Shown: positions 50,196 to 61,530 of the stretch, one piece after another
Layout: each line of letters begins with the position of its first letter
Position numbering within the stretch: the stretch's first letter is position 1
Source of the DNA: Gracilariopsis chorda
Taxonomy: Eukaryota > Rhodophyta > Florideophyceae > Gracilariales > Gracilariaceae
DNA: 64,000 nucleotides
Assembly (NCBI GenBank): GCA_003194525.1
Contig: NBIV01000305.1
Span: forward strand, 1-64,000
Direction: 5' to 3'
The notes under the pieces: generated by a model
What the model saw: only the letters and a program-made list of their open reading frames with translations
The model's database searches: none
What the model was told of the DNA's origin: nothing
Made by a program: the position numbers and the translations under genes

Positions 50196-52260
50196 ATTTA
50201 CTTTTCTGCAAACTCTTTCAAAACCCTAATCTCCTGACAGCCCCCGTGTATTAAGAAATGTCAATTATGCGGCTCTAAACCTTTTCTTCTCCATTGCAGA
50301 TAAGTAATCTATTATTTTTGAGACTTTTCTTTCTCTAACTGGAGAAAATGCGCATATCTTTATAGTTCCATTTTCTTTATATAGAATTTGAATCCTATCC
50401 TGACTTTTGTTTCTGTGTTTTTGATGACTTCGGGACTCATTATGAGTTGAATCATTGGGCTGCACTTATGAAATAGGCATAAGCAATTTCATTACTTTCT
50501 TGGATTGTTACCTCCGGACTTTCTCTTATATTTATTTTCTATGCAATCTTTTCTTTCGTATGAAACGAAGTTTACCTTCTAAAGATCATTTCTTTTCTTT
50601 TTTTGATACGAAGGGTATCCTTCTCATATTGAGATTTTCAATTTCCATCGACGCTCGCGCATTATTTCCAGAACCATGACTTCCCGAAGGATTTCCTCCC
50701 CAGGCATCGCTGTAGAATATTTGATGTATTTTCATTGCTTCTTGAATATCAGTTAGTTCCAACCTTAATACTTCAATCTTTGTTCTTTTCTTCAGTCCTT
50801 GACTGTAATGGAATAATTGTTCTCATATGCTCATGAATGGCATCAGTAATAACTACTTTGTAAGTTTTCGGCTACAGGATCGTACGGTACTAAACTTACC
50901 AACCTGTCTTAACTCAGCTCATTGCAAGCAGTTAGCTCCCTGTCAATATACCAAAAGTAATCTAGGAGTTTCGATTTAAACATAATGTATGATTTTAGTT
51001 CATCACCATCAATGGAGATTAGTTCCCACTGTTGTAGAACATAACCGCTCATATAACTTACGCCATGTTTCATTTTTGTTCATCATTTGGCGGTTGATGC
51101 ATGCTAACAAAATTGTTTTGTAAGCCCTTTACTCAACGATGTACACCTTGACGGGGAAGCTTTTCCAGTTTACCTACGTTTTTATTATAGATATAGATTG
51201 TTTAGTATTCATTAGGGAATAGAAAATCTGATTACCATTATGCAGTTTTTGTTGGATTTCTTATATAGCCTGTATACGTCTATTACATGATGAATTATTT
51301 TGATCACCCATTACAGGTTACAGATATTTTAACCAAATTAATGCAGAAAGTTATTCAAATTTAAAGATGTTTGGACCTAAAATGCTTAGTTACTTGGCTC
51401 ATAATGTCAGGAGTTCTTTTGGACGTTTTCGTTGTAGTTGTAATACGTAAGCCGTCTGGAAACGTAGCCACATTGGCATACTCCAAGAAGGCTGACACCC
51501 TTTGCTGATATACTTCTGTAAGGTACCGATGAATGTAAGACAGCACGTCCTTACACCAGAATTTAAAGACCTGCACCTTCAAAGTTTCCACAAGTTCCAG
51601 TTATACACGATGACGGGCTGCACCGAATCGTGGTTGGCTGATCAACAAACGAATATGAATGGGTGGGCAACTGTGATCAGTCCAGGACACAGTGCGTGAC
51701 TTTTGCATATGACAAATGATGCACGGGTAACTGTTGCTGGAGGTTACGTTGTCACGTGATAGCTGACGTCGGCCACTATCATCACCTCCAGAACAGGCTC
51801 GGTTCACTGCAGGTAAGCTTTTGTCCAGACGGTTCTTCTGTCGGTTACCCAAGTTGAGATGACATAAAGTTATGGAATAAACTTATCCTCGTCGCCAGGG
51901 AGCCCCATGATCACGTGTTTCAATAGCTCTGGCGACAAAATAGCCTCCCTAACCGTATTTACGAAGATTTTTAAAACTTTCCTTCTTTGAAATTTAGAGC
52001 ATGAATAATTTTTAATAAAAATGTAATAGCTAGAGTTTTTCTCCTTGTGGACGATTTGTTCACTGAATGACTCAAAATTGTTCCAAATGACGACTGCTGG
52101 ATGCCAGTTGTCGGTTTCTGCAAAATTGTCGCTTTCTGATTGGTTGATGGTTGTATGGCCCTTTCAGTATCGTCACGTTTGTCATTCTGAATTTCAGTTT
52201 CCAAAGCAGCTGGGTTATTTTTAATAGTATCATCGGAGGCTGTAAATTGTTTGGTACTGC
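50196..52260 (-). other. Gag-side debris of the old gypsy element
   Basis: Short minus-strand frames (50465-50265, 51591-51361, 52204-51971) have Lys/Thr/Gln-rich, Gag-like composition but no zinc knuckle that I can see. Assignment is by position only. Confidence 0.35.
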
Positions 52261-53317
52261 GTTGGTCGCAAATCCTGTAGAATGTTCTGCCCCTGCTTTA
52301 ACACACGTGTAGAATGTTCCAGCAGCTCTCAGAGCATTCTTTGCTTCGCTGGCCCAGCCGTGCTACTGTATTCAATTAACGTTGGCGCCAGGAAACGGAG
52401 TGTTATTGGTTAGTGTGCAGCTCCAGAGGCTGCTAGAGGCCAATGGAATACCCTAGACGCATACATGAGTAAGTAGAAAGTATTAATGCCTTCCTGTGTT
52501 GTTCTGAGTGCCTTTAGACTGTATAGAAGGGCAATTTGACGCCCGGACTTCGGTCTGGACTAAACAAAGGATCACAACTACACACAAACCTCACCCTAAC
52601 CTTTCCCACTCTTTCGATCCACCATTCAACCATCATTTGCATCTAGTGAGGCTTGGGCGGCTAGATGCATAATTGGGGTGGAGAACTGCCGTCGCTAACA
52701 CTGGTTAAAGCACATCAAGCATGGAGAGGAAACGGGCAGTGTGTACCAAAGGTGCTACTCTCGTCTGTGAGCCCCACCAGAGCTTTGCTCGGATGATGGT
52801 GTTGGTTGAAAGACCTGGTGATTTCTGGACGGACGTGCTAGACGGGAAGCTGTCCGCAGGCGACGTGTCGTGCAACCTTTTCTGCAAAGGGCCAGACCGG
52901 GTATAGAGTGGAAGCATATCCCGCTGTTAGTAGCTCTCTTTTGGAAGCCCTGTAAGGATTGTACGCGACTGCTTCTGGTTATCGTAGAAGTAGGTATGGT
53001 GCAGAAACCGCTACACATCCGAAGTGTCTGATCGGAAGCCAGGAGTCTGACTCCTAGTGGCCATTGACATAATTATTAGGGTGCGCGCTGTTTCAAGTAT
53101 TTGTGAAGAAGTTTTCTGGGATTGAGACTCTTGCTCTCCATTTTTGTTTTCATATTTGCTAGGCAGGTTAAATCTTTTTGGTGCCTGCATTTCCATTGGT
53201 TCGCTGTTTCTGTCATCATTTTCTTCTCTACAAGGCTCTCAGCTACGAGAAACCCATCTTTAGCTTACTTTAATGCTACGTTTGGCCCTTTTTTGGTCAC
53301 CGGTTTGTGATGGCGCC
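52261..53317 (-). repeat. Dispersed repeat A, copy 2 (~1.06 kb)
   Basis: It aligns end to end with 17720-18775. It lies directly inside the right LTR of the old gypsy element, and its first bases on - form the primer-binding-type TGGGCGCCATCAC. It therefore reads as the leader and first coding part of that family. Minus frames homologous between the copies (sharing MATRSQTPGFRSDTSD) support a coding past. Confidence 0.7.
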
Positions 53318-53319
53318 CA

Positions 53320-53673
53320 CATACTGTAAAATGGCGATACGACCAATTGTAGTAGTTTGGGACTGTAAGCACTTGCTGCTGGTGCAATAACACAGACAAT
53401 GAAAATGGAGAGATACTTATAGACCCTTTGAAACAATCTATATTGGTTGAAAAAGAAGAAGAAAGAGGCATGGTGGGACGTGGCAGCTTTCTTTCGCTTA
53501 TATAGAGTTTGGACTAGTGCATAGACTTCAATAAGCTAGTATACTTCATGTTCATAATGGCTAGCTATGATAAGCTTTATGAATTAATTCAATGCTGCCT
53601 ATGAAGTAGGGACGTAATTTGGGTTTTATCCACGATTCCTACAGTTTTGCATGCTTGTATTGCCTTGACGGCA
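53320..53673 (-). repeat. 5' LTR of the old gypsy element
   Basis: This is the partner of 44660-44994. On the plus strand it contains CTTATATAGAG near 53499; read on -, this is a TATATAAG TATA box in the right place for U3. The next element begins within ~10-20 bases of its outer edge. Confidence 0.6.
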
Positions 53674-54260
53674 TCAAAATATAATATCATCCTGAGCTGA
53701 AACATGTAAGACACCATAACAGTAGAACAAGAAATATAACACTGGGCAGCGTGAGTTTACGAAGTAAAAGATGACGACCAGAACCTTTCTCTCATAGGGT
53801 ATGGGCACACGCGACCACTAAGGCAGCCATGGCACAACAGCCTCAACCTCTCCCCAAGTCACCCCCTACTTTACCACGGAGGCCTCAAACATACTAGATA
53901 GACGGCTACCCAGAGAGCAAACACACGACATAGACAATATCAGCAACGAAATTTACTTGACCGCCACCACCAACGAAAACTACACCCATCAACTAACCTA
54001 AACTACCCAACATTAAAAAATCAACAGGAGGACTCATAACTGCAACATTTAACCCTCCCTACTAAAGCTCAGTCCGGCTACCTACGCACCATAGCAATCT
54101 GACATCAAGAGCTACGGCTAAACGATCGAGGAAAAAGATTACTTTACCTAAACCGATCAGTCCCAGTGACCCAGCAGACCAATGAGTATATACTCAGCGC
54201 AAAACCAGGCTCACCACCACCATACTAACCAGGGTCCCATCCGACATCCTTGCTCAAGTC

Positions 54261-54569
54261 TTGGTACCTGACGATGAACCAACTGGCTTAGAATTGGTCA
54301 AGTGCATCCATGCGCATACCAATCAGGAAATGAATGAGGGTAACCAGTACTTATGTACAGAGTCCACCAGCATCCAGTTCAAAGATGATACTAGGATCAC
54401 AGAATACATCAAAGACGACAATGAAGTACGCCATCACATGCTAGACGCCAATTACCCATACATATCAGATGGGGACAGTACGGTAATCGTGCTAATCGAA
54501 GGCCTTAAACGGAATACAGGTGTAGCGCAATGTGCTACTTGGGACACCAGCCACTATCAGCGAAGCTAA
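54261..54569 (+). CDS. Copia Gag fragment
   Basis: ELVKCIHAHTNQEMNEGNQY followed by DTRITEYIKDDNEVRHHMLD and ISDGDSTVIVLIEGLKRN matches the UBN2-type Gag core of copia elements, including the L-x-x-G-L block. Confidence 0.7.
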   Translation: MVPDDEPTGLELVKCIHAHTNQEMNEGNQYLCTESTSIQFKDDTRITEYIKDDNEVRHHMLDANYPYISDGDSTVIVLIEGLKRNTGVAQCATWDTSHYQRS

Positions 54570-56039
54570 CAGCATGCAAAGCATGGCATGGGGAGGGTAG
54601 CAAGCCCAGAATAGTTCGAATCTCAATTTTGGTTCTATGCTTCCAAGGGAAATACGACTACTTGGCGATGCCACAGCTGCCAAAGACACAAGCGTCAAAT
54701 AGACGTACAACCAAAGTGTTAGACTTGACGCAAGACCTAGCAGTTGACCAGAAACGTCGCGTAATAGCAGAGAAAGTGGGCACAGCCCCGATACTGGACT
54801 AACTTCAGGACGACGGCCTACCGATGCGTCGTATATGACGCTTCTACTGAATACCCAACGGGTGGCAACAGGAGAGCATGGTATCCCTGAGATTGCGCCA
54901 GAGCCCAGACGTGTACCTCTCCTACGTCTGCGCCATATGGCAGCCAAAGTGAGCAATGCTCACAAACCGAGGTTCGCGTTCACACAGAAGTGTCGACGTT
55001 TATACAATAGGTCGGTTGTCTACTTATCCGATAGGGTCTCCAGTAGTGAAACAGGCTACTTCACAGCACAACACGCACACCAGTGACCGGATGCCAGTAG
55101 TGACGAAGACTGAACGGCTGATACCCGGCGAGTGTGGAACACGAGGTGGACCATGACTATAGTTCCGTAGGCTATAGCTTGTTTGTAGTCCACGTCGACA
55201 TTGCAGTAAGTCCAGTACAGCTTTTGTTGCAATACCAGAACTGGTTTGCTGAAGACAGCAAAATTGTGGCGGAGTTTACGTAGAAGCTCAAGCATGAGGT
55301 CACCACACTAATATCAACGGCCGTTACGAAAGCCGCCTTATAGTGCATATGCTCTACTAAGTAGAGTACATATTTATACAGGCGTCCACGCGCTCGCGTA
55401 CTGCATTGGGCCAGGTGCCAATGCCACACTTGGAGACGCCACCCCTGATCGGCTCCTGATGCAGGGCCGCAGTGCCGCCCAAAACTAAAGATCTCAGAGC
55501 ATCGCCTTCTAAGTGTACAATTCGCTGCACTGTAAAGGACAGGCCTTTGGCCTTCTACAAAATGTGCATGGCCCACCGCGCTAAAAAACGTCTCTCCATC
55601 ATTTCATGTCAGTGTCTTGCACAGAAACCGGCCGACATTAAGGAATTCAAAAGCAAGCTCAAAGAACTCCACACACTCTTACAAAATGTTTCACCAACGC
55701 CATCCAACACGCACCCTTCACCTCGGCTCCCTGGGGACTACGGATGCCCTTTCAAATACCGTAAGTTTGATAGAAGCCCCTTTCATAACAAGCGCACTCA
55801 ACCGCAGATTATGGAAAATCCTTGCTAGTTCCAATGGTCAATCGATATTCCACTACAGCATACAGATGATGAGGGCCGTGACCCCAGGCACTCAAAACAC
55901 ATTCCGCAAGTCAACTACGCAGGAACCCTATGGGACTATCCGCAACCTTCCCCTCACTACCACAATTCTGCACCCATCTTCTTCCACAGCCCACCCCCCG
56001 CACCACACTACTACCCACCCGCCCAGATAAGATACAAAG

Positions 56040-56840
56040 TAGTCACCGAGATAAATGGTAACTTCCTCCTCAGCAGTAGAGCCAATTTATCTCACGTCAC
56101 AATATGTAACCCAGGTATCAAAAAACTTACCACCTCACTCCTAACCATCAACGCTACCAATCAGCAAATGAAATGCTCGGACCATGGACTCCTACGCATC
56201 CACCCCCCCTCCCCCGAAAGAGTAGTCATTCACTGAAAACCTATGCAGTTGTCAACAGAGAAGTCAAGCAGAACCTCTTATGCGTCCATTACATTGCCAA
56301 CCGGTACGGACTGGTAAGCTTTACTGCAAATAAAGGCTATATTTTAGACAGGACACATGAAACCCCTGCCCTAATCGCCACAGCCCCATGGAAAGGCAAC
56401 CAGTACAAGATCAAAGCATACATCCACTTTTCCCACAGCAGTTACCGCACACAAAACACCTTTACCACATCTAAGACGCAAAGCAAGAAAACAACCTACC
56501 ACAATCTCTGCATCACCAGAAGCTGAGTCCACCGAACAATTTACATCAACTATCTCTGTAACAACCAACAAAGGAAGTCCAATGACACCATCGCCATTTC
56601 TACACACCCCACAGAACCCATTTCGAAGCCACCCATCCTCCAAGAAGCATCTAGAAACCAATCAATGGCACCTTAGCGTCAACCATGCACACCCATCAAA
56701 ACTGGCGCTCATGGCCAAACACAGGCTCATTCCTACAATGCCATTATTCCTACAATTAGAAACTGTATGGACATGCTCAGTATGCCATACCACCAAGTTT
56801 CAACCGGCCCCATATCAACCTACAACTCATCATTAGCTGC
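56040..56840 (+). CDS. Copia protease and GAG-pre-integrase region
   Basis: NGNFLLSSRANLSHVTICNP occupies the place of the copia protease active-site block. QWHLSVNHAHPSKLALMAKH and the C-x2-C in WTCSVCHTTK match the W-H-x-R-L-G-H-x-S and cysteine pair that open the copia integrase. Confidence 0.65.
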
Positions 56841-57639
56841 AAGAAACTTATGAGAACTGCAACACATGTGGACCGAATAAGCTGACTTCCATGCATGGCG
56901 ACAACCATATTTTCTTTGTCATATGCATGGCACAGTTTGTCATCGCATATTTCATTCGGGACCTAAAAGATATACCAAAACATATCGATTAAATGCTCCA
57001 CCACCTACATCATATATTTCAGCATACAACCACAGGCGCCCGAAACGATAACGCCAAGGAGTATACGTCACGCACAACGGAGGTAAACTAGGACAAATAT
57101 CATGAAACACAAGTTCTCCATGCTTGACACCAACTGCAGGAAAACTCAGTAGCCGAAACCTTTAATCGGACGATCATGGAGTCGAACAAGCGATGTTAAC
57201 AACCGACTATCTTCCACCCGAATATTCGGAGTATCCAGACCAAGATTTCATCTTAAAATATAACTTCTTTCAACATATTAGCATGAATGCATTCCTATAC
57301 CACCATTGGTGTTGCACGAAACCCCAAATGCCACGCCTATACACACTTGGCCAAATCAGAACCATACCAATTTACTCACCGAAGAAGAAGATGCAATCTG
57401 GAGCCACCACAGCGATGTATATGTTCAGCACATTCCTCACGAAAATCATGGTACTCAACCTGAGAACCAGACATTATCGCCACATTCGGACGCAAGACTT
57501 CCATCCATATCACAAACACAACGACCCTACAGCTACCACCACACAGGCATTCAAAACTCGAGTACCCCTAACCGTGAAGATCATCATACTACTCGACACT
57601 TCTCCCCCAACCAATCTCGTTTAAGCTCGCAAATATCCA

Positions 57640-59200
57640 AATGCGGCCCAATGGCGAGATGCCCAAGATACCGAGCTCACAACCTCGATCAATACAGAAG
57701 TTTTCGATTGCTACCACAACAGTATCAACCCGCACCGGAACCCATCATACCCCTCATAATGAATTGTCGATATAAGCGATCCGCAGAAGGTATAAGTGCC
57801 AAGCTCAAAGCAAGATGCAATCTGCGCGCAGATCTCATGAAGCCAGGACTTCATTACAATGCCAATCGCCGCATCACGTACACAGCAGATACAACCACAC
57901 AGCGAGTTCCCATAGCACTGCACCCAGCATACAAGTACCATATGGAACAATTTGATACAAAATCAGCATACCTACATGAACCCTAACAGCGTGCCTGACC
58001 AGTGCACTCGAAACAGATGCCCACGTTTGACGGCACATAACCGCACCTGTGGATGATGAAAAGGCAACATGTACGGATCACCCCACGCGGTCTATTACTG
58101 GAACGATGTGCTAGAAATATTCGTGACAAAACTCAACGTCGTACCTTTAGAACAAGATTAATTCCTCTATACCAAGCTCATTGAAATTGGTTTCATATTA
58201 GTAAGCAACATGATAGACGATACCCTGATCATATCATCTCACCAATAGGACATAGAAGACTTAAATAATCAACTTCTAACCAAGTACAAAGTCAAGCGCC
58301 TTGGACAACCAACTAGGTTCTTGAACTGGACCATACGACACAAAGCAGAAGGTCATGTTCAGATGTCGCAACCAGATACAATTGGTACTATACTAGGACA
58401 AGCGAACAAGACAAACGTCAATCCCAAACTCACTCCGTACCACAACTTCACACATATAGATCAGAAACCATCCGTCCCAACCTCAGCCAAGAACAAGCAA
58501 CGCAATAGAGGCAGCTTGTGAGTGGCATCCGGTATGTCACCAAAAGCACCCACTCCGATATCCAGTACATAACCAACCGAACGGCTCAACTTATGATTAT
58601 TCCCCTACACTAACATCGGCAAGCACTGAAAACCATTGTGAGATAGTTCAAAGCAACGAGAACGCATCGACTTCTATATCGTCGTACCCGCCCTCATAGC
58701 AGCACACCACTTCTAACGGTCTACAGTCTACAGACAGGCGGACTGGTTGACTTCACACATGCAGCGAACCGCAGTTCTGCCACCAGAAGTCTCCATCTGA
58801 TCTCCCACATCGTGATATCCTGGGAATCTAGAAACCAGAAAGTGGTTGCACTCTGCCCTACAGAAGAAGAATGCATAGCGGTAATTGGTACCACTAGATG
58901 TTCGCACTGGCTCCGTAACTTAGTACCTTCTGCAACCTTAACATGCATGACACCGACCACTCACCGTATCGACAACCCGTCAGCATAGTTTATCGCAACG
59001 AGTCAGGCCCCAACCAAATAAAGGCAATACATACACATCCGGCATCATCATTTTTAGCACCACATCACTCCCGAACGAGTGTCCGACAAGATAATGAAAG
59101 CATATACTTTCACAAGGTCGCTGAATCGCAACACATACACGGCTCTGCGTCAGCTTCTCAATTGCACACCCTTCCCACTTCAGAATGCAAACCAGCAACC
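57640..59200 (+). CDS. Copia reverse transcriptase and RNase H region
   Basis: The stretch ending MEQFDTKSAYLHEP (near 57945-57985) corresponds to the Q-M-D-V-K-T-A-F-L-x-G block. LVSNMIDDTLIISSHQ-like sequence (about 58195-58245) corresponds to the catalytic block. KVKRLGQPTRFLNWTIR is the L-G-x-x-x-x-F-L-G block, and RNase H debris follows. Confidence 0.75.
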
Positions 59201-59370
59201 GGAGAGTGCCATGCAGCTAACGGACTGAAGCTAATTTTATTTTCCAGCATAGCCAATCAGCATTAAATCAGAATACGACAAATAGCACTGAGCACAGCGA
59301 GCTCAGGAAGTAAAATAATAACCACCGGAGTCTTCTTGTCACGAAAACTATGAAAGTAGTGCCTGGGGGC

Positions 59371-61390
59371 TTGAATGACACTCGTGGTCACCCAGAGCCG
59401 CTGGTGGTGCTTTATTTATAATATGATTGTAAGGTTCAGTTAAACGTGTACGTCTACTCGTTTCACTGAGTGGCTGGCACAGCCATTCACACTGTCCCTC
59501 CCATTTTTGAGCATAGTATCATAATTGCATGTTACTGGTACTCATCCCGATAACCCCATGACACCCGGTTGAAGGATTTTCGTCACCGTATTTTCTGGCT
59601 GCACTGGGTGATTTAGTCCCACTTTACCCGCTGTGGGTGATGCTACGTGATGCTGAAGTGATCATCAAACCCGTCGTTGAAGTTACACAGCATCTTGCTC
59701 TGATACTACCTGGACTGGGCAGCCCTTCCAGTGCATCTATTGACGTTCTGCTTGTTTCGAGTTCTGCCCAAACGTTCAAAATGATCGAACAAAATTTCGA
59801 CACCCTTGTGCCGAGTCCTGCTATATCATTTAGCCATTGTACTTCACAAAGTGCCCCTTCGATACCCAAGAAAAACCTTCTGCAAATACGCAAACAGCAA
59901 TCATTGCCGCTTCACAGCAAGCACATCCTTTCCCTATTGTATCTCAATCTTTAAGAATAATAGCTCCGCCTAATCCAGCTCTCCATTAAAAACGTCAATT
60001 AACGCAGACCAAATATTCACGAGTATCTAAATGTATGGAAGTCCCAGCAAATGGCGCAGACAGAAGCCATGACTATCGTACTTTTCTTTATGCAGATCAT
60101 TACAGAGACCATTAAAAAAGCTTATACTCAAGTCTAGCACACTTTCGAACAAATTCAAACACGCTTCCGATATCGGAAAATGAAAATCGTATGCTTCATT
60201 CCAAATACATGAACACAAGCAATAGTGTTCTTCAGTCTACTACGTGAAATGACGTAGGAGCCCACACAGCTGCCGTAAAAGATGTATGGTGGTCGTTGCC
60301 TAGCAAGAGAATGGAATGCCCAAGAGACTACAGCCTAGACTCTAGTGATAACTCAAGGTTAGGGACTAATTTTTGACGGTAACGAAGAAAGCAATAGATC
60401 CAATCTAGGAGATTATTTGAAAGACTAGACGTATTATTCCCCATTGTATAGTGCAGTGCAATTGTGGCAGTTCGAAGCATGTTGCAGTTCATACATGGAA
60501 GTTACCGCACCGCGGAGAAACCCCCAATGTATGAATCTGAGAATTATTCGACCTCGAGGACAATTGCACATTTTCAGTAGAAATTAGTGTACTCACCACC
60601 TGCGCATAATTAACACACGTGTAGTGTTGTTTGCACGTAAGGGTTTGGAATAGCTATATGTTTATCTATCTATTTTAATATACCTAGCCGGAACGGGCAT
60701 CCGCATCACCTTATGCTAAGGCCTGGGCTAGTATGATGAGCGTGGCTGCATGCAGCTCACCTCAGAATATTCGTTTTGTGGACCACGTGGGTAGGTATGT
60801 ACCGGGAGGTGTGGTAAAACGTCCGTAAATTAGGACTTTTAGATTCTGTCTAACGGATGGGTTCCAAAAGGTGGTGGTCTCGCTTTATATAGGAGCGGCA
60901 ACCAGGGGAATCCTGAAAGGAGATCGGCAGGGACTAAGCAGAGAGCGGGCTCACAAGGCGGACGATAATCCTACAAGCGCTGCTATGGGACGCGCTAGGT
61001 ATCAGCGGCTTAGAAACCACACCTAGAGGATGACTTAACAGAGTAGCTGAAGGTGAGTATCACGAGGTTGAACCAGACGAACTAGGAAAAACCTCAATGG
61101 TGCTTGGTTTACTTCCCCGAAGGAGGACCTTCTGGCGGCGCACTATATACAGTGCCGCGAGCTGACTTCGACGGAAACTATCTACTGTACGCTACAAAAA
61201 TGAAAGTTAGGTTATTCTACCTAATAGAATTACAGTCCGCTGAAATCATTTCTTTGGAATGGTGTGCCACGTGGCACCACCTAGAAAATACGAGTACTCC
61301 GTTAAGAATCTTCCGTAATAGCCCATCCACAGGAGCATGCAAAGTACCCGCTGTAATACATACCCCCTTTCTTGGATTGCAACACGTCCT
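59371..61390. other. Unassigned stretch with promoter-like signal
   Basis: Overlapping ORFs on both strands at 59.62-59.95 kb have no recognised motif. A TTTATATAGGAG TATA-like box lies near 60884, in a layout (AT block, TATA, GC leader) similar to the chromovirus LTR. No partner copy proves it. Confidence 0.3.
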
Positions 61391-61530
61391 CGAGGTGCAT
61401 CACGCCTAAGTGCTCGTGTCCTTCGTTGATTCTAAAAGTCCGCCCAGGGCGATCCTTGCAGTGGCGAGTCTTGTTGCACCTATCGCAGGTGCTCTCTTCG
61501 CATACGCTTTCCTTCCGTGCGGCGTCCGTT
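61391..61530 (-). other. FLYWCH-like Cys/His patch in coding-like debris
   Basis: On -, a short open stretch reads CEESTCDRCNKTRHCKD and continues RPGRTFRINEGHEHLG. The spacing of Cys residues followed by G-H-x-H is like the second half of FLYWCH/WRKY-GCM1 zinc fingers found in MULE and other transposases. The surrounding minus frames are broken. The class of the element is undetermined. Confidence 0.3.

Larger units (their letters stand above)
44660..53673 (-). mobile_element. Old Ty3/gypsy LTR retrotransposon with nested insertion
   Basis: Direct repeats of ~335 bp (44660-44994) and ~354 bp (53320-53673), about 70-75% identical, flank gypsy coding debris on the minus strand. The debris runs gag-like sequence (52.2-50.3 kb), a protease segment (50.2-50.0), RT (48.4-47.6), RNase H (47.4-47.0), integrase (46.9-45.8) and a C-terminal tail (45.7-45.3). 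A TGGGCGCC primer-binding-type sequence lies just inside the right LTR. LTR divergence and heavy decay (well over twenty breaks) make it ancient. An LTR-like insertion at about 48.56-50.0 kb interrupts it. The sequence is AT-rich compared with the chromovirus. Confidence 0.7.
53690..59370 (+). mobile_element. Old Ty1/copia LTR retrotransposon
   Basis: Copia parts occur in order on +: Gag (from about 53829; clear at 54261-54569), protease (about 56040-56220), GAG-pre-integrase (about 56650-56840), integrase debris (56.9-57.6 kb), RT (57.64-58.5 kb) and RNase H (58.56-59.2 kb). Similar ~80-bp blocks near 53735-53815 and 59285-59365 look like remnants of its LTRs. It is heavily broken (more than twenty places) and ancient. 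It is unusually C/A-rich on +, unlike its neighbours. Confidence 0.8.

Noticed and set aside
59630-59720. Minus-strand sequence resembling a copia primer-binding site (TATCAGAGC)
   Set aside because: A single short match with no LTR on the required side; a chance match is likely.
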